From positions 1 through 24,128 of the forward strand of contig JBGPBV010000110.1 in the NCBI GenBank assembly GCA_041481445.1: a DNA stretch of 24,128 nt. Reading direction: 5' to 3'. A model generated the notes under the pieces. The model was given only the letters and a program-made list of their open reading frames with translations, made no database searches and was not told the DNA's origin. This stretch comes from AA29 sp041481445. GTDB lineage: Bacteria > Acidobacteriota > Vicinamibacteria > Fen-336. Below, one piece after another: positions 23,613 to 24,128 of the stretch. The translations under genes were made by a program, and so were the position numbers. Position 1 is the stretch's first letter, and the number at the start of each line of letters is the position of its first letter.

Positions 23613-24128
23613 TTGGCCATCGTCGCGATCATCCCCGCCCGGTTCGGATCCACGCGCCTTCCCGGAAAGCCTCTCTCTCAGATCAGCGGCAAGCCGATGG
23701 TGCAGCACGTGTGGGAGCGGGCGCGCCGGGCGCGCACGGTGGACCGGGTGCTGGTGGCCACGGATGACGAGCGCATCGCGGAGGCGGTGCGCGCGTTCGG
23801 GGGAGAGGTGGCGATGACGTCGCACCGCCACCTCACGGGCACGGATCGCCTCGCGGAAGCCGCCCGCGCCACCGACGCCGAGATCGTGGTCAACGTGCAG
23901 GGTGACGAGCCCATGCTCGACTGGACGTTCATCGACGGGGCGGTCGCGCCCCTGCGGGCGGAGGTGGAGCTGCCGATGTCGACGGTCTCCCTGCCCTTGA
24001 CCGACGTCGAGGAGATGCTCTCCCCGGCGGTGGTGAAGGTGGTGACGGACGCGCGCGGGGACGCCCTGTACTTCTCGCGCAGCCCGATCCCCTTCGTAAG
24101 GGACGCCGTGGACGTGCGGGCCTCCGCC
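23613..24128 (+). CDS. kdsB: CMP-Kdo synthetase (3-deoxy-manno-octulosonate cytidylyltransferase), 5' part
   Basis: This frame is open from TTG to the window edge, 172 codons of a usual 245-250. It encodes KdsB, which couples Kdo to CMP for incorporation into lipopolysaccharide. Motifs are IIPARFGSTRLPGKPL (6-21, nucleotide-binding), VLVATDDERI (46-55), MTSHRHLTGTDRL (68-80), VVNVQGDEP (92-100), SPAVVKVV (137-144) and ALYFSRSPIPF (151-161). No ATG or GTG in this frame precedes the family N-terminus (IPAR), and the frame upstream reads GTA, so TTG is the likely start, supported by GAGGG ten bases before it and a promoter at 23557. The C-terminus is cut by the window. The gene indicates a diderm cell envelope with Kdo-containing LPS. 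Confidence 0.95.
   Translation, partial: MAIVAIIPARFGSTRLPGKPLSQISGKPMVQHVWERARRARTVDRVLVATDDERIAEAVRAFGGEVAMTSHRHLTGTDRLAEAARATDAEIVVNVQGDEPMLDWTFIDGAVAPLRAEVELPMSTVSLPLTDVEEMLSPAVVKVVTDARGDALYFSRSPIPFVRDAVDVRASA

Noticed and set aside
1..24128. Mobile elements, CRISPR arrays, tRNA or rRNA
   Set aside because: I saw no transposase or integrase motifs, no regularly spaced repeats and no tRNA-like segment in reading both strands.

Overview
The window is GC-rich DNA (about 70% G+C by eye) and almost wall-to-wall coding. It comes from a Gram-negative, diderm bacterium: it carries a type IV pilus motor module and the start of a CMP-Kdo synthetase gene (kdsB), and Kdo is an LPS sugar. Residue patterns in PilB and PilT look most like Acidobacteriota to me, with deltaproteobacterial-type lineages as the alternative; this is an impression, not a computed placement. 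I see no rRNA, tRNA, CRISPR array, insertion sequence or phage gene. Long open frames antisense to the real genes are a by-product of the base composition.

Layout. (1) 23-4272, minus strand: pilB-pilT-pilC, the type IV pilus extension ATPase, retraction ATPase and inner-membrane platform. The genes are tightly spaced, with good Shine-Dalgarno sequences and a near-consensus sigma70 promoter (TTGACA-17-TAGGAT) upstream of pilB. (2) 4464-6818, plus: a large YfhO-like polytopic membrane protein. (3) 6791-10989, minus: a five-gene operon, read in the order DUF5672-type protein, GT2 glycosyltransferase, Gfo/Idh/MocA dehydrogenase, DegT-type aminotransferase, left-handed beta-helix acyltransferase. 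The last three resemble the dehydrogenase, aminotransferase and N-acetyltransferase steps (WbpB/WbpE/WbpD or WlbA/C/B) that make 3-acetamido nucleotide sugars. (4) 11069-12652, plus: a WecG/TagA-type GT26 glycosyltransferase fused to a zinc-ribbon methyltransferase. (5) 12674-18232, minus: a Wzx-like flippase fused to a GT2 glycosyltransferase, a GT-C-type membrane glycosyltransferase, and a polyprenyl-phosphate sugar phosphotransferase that would start glycan synthesis. (6) 18254-22227, plus: a compact five-gene operon of PhyH-type oxygenase, SAM methyltransferase, GNAT acetyltransferase, a short divergent DegT-like PLP protein and a GNAT_6/FemAB-like protein. (7) 22206-23462, minus: another DegT-type aminotransferase. 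(8) 23613 to the window end, plus: the 5' part of kdsB, starting at TTG.

Together, regions 2-8 form a surface-polysaccharide (O-antigen or exopolysaccharide) locus beside a pilus operon. A lipid-linked first sugar is laid down by the phosphotransferase and extended by GT2/GT26 enzymes using amino sugars made by the local enzymes. The product is probably flipped by the Wzx-like domain and modified by GT-C and YfhO-like membrane proteins. No polymerase (Wzy), Wzz or export gene is recognisable in the window, so the locus probably continues outside it.

Most notable are two multidomain fusions (flippase-GT2 and GT26-methyltransferase), the unassigned PhyH/MT/GNAT/PLP/GNAT_6 cassette, two convergent gene pairs with overlapping 3' ends, and recurring TANCAT boxes upstream of plus-strand genes. 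No stretch above 300 bases lacks a gene.
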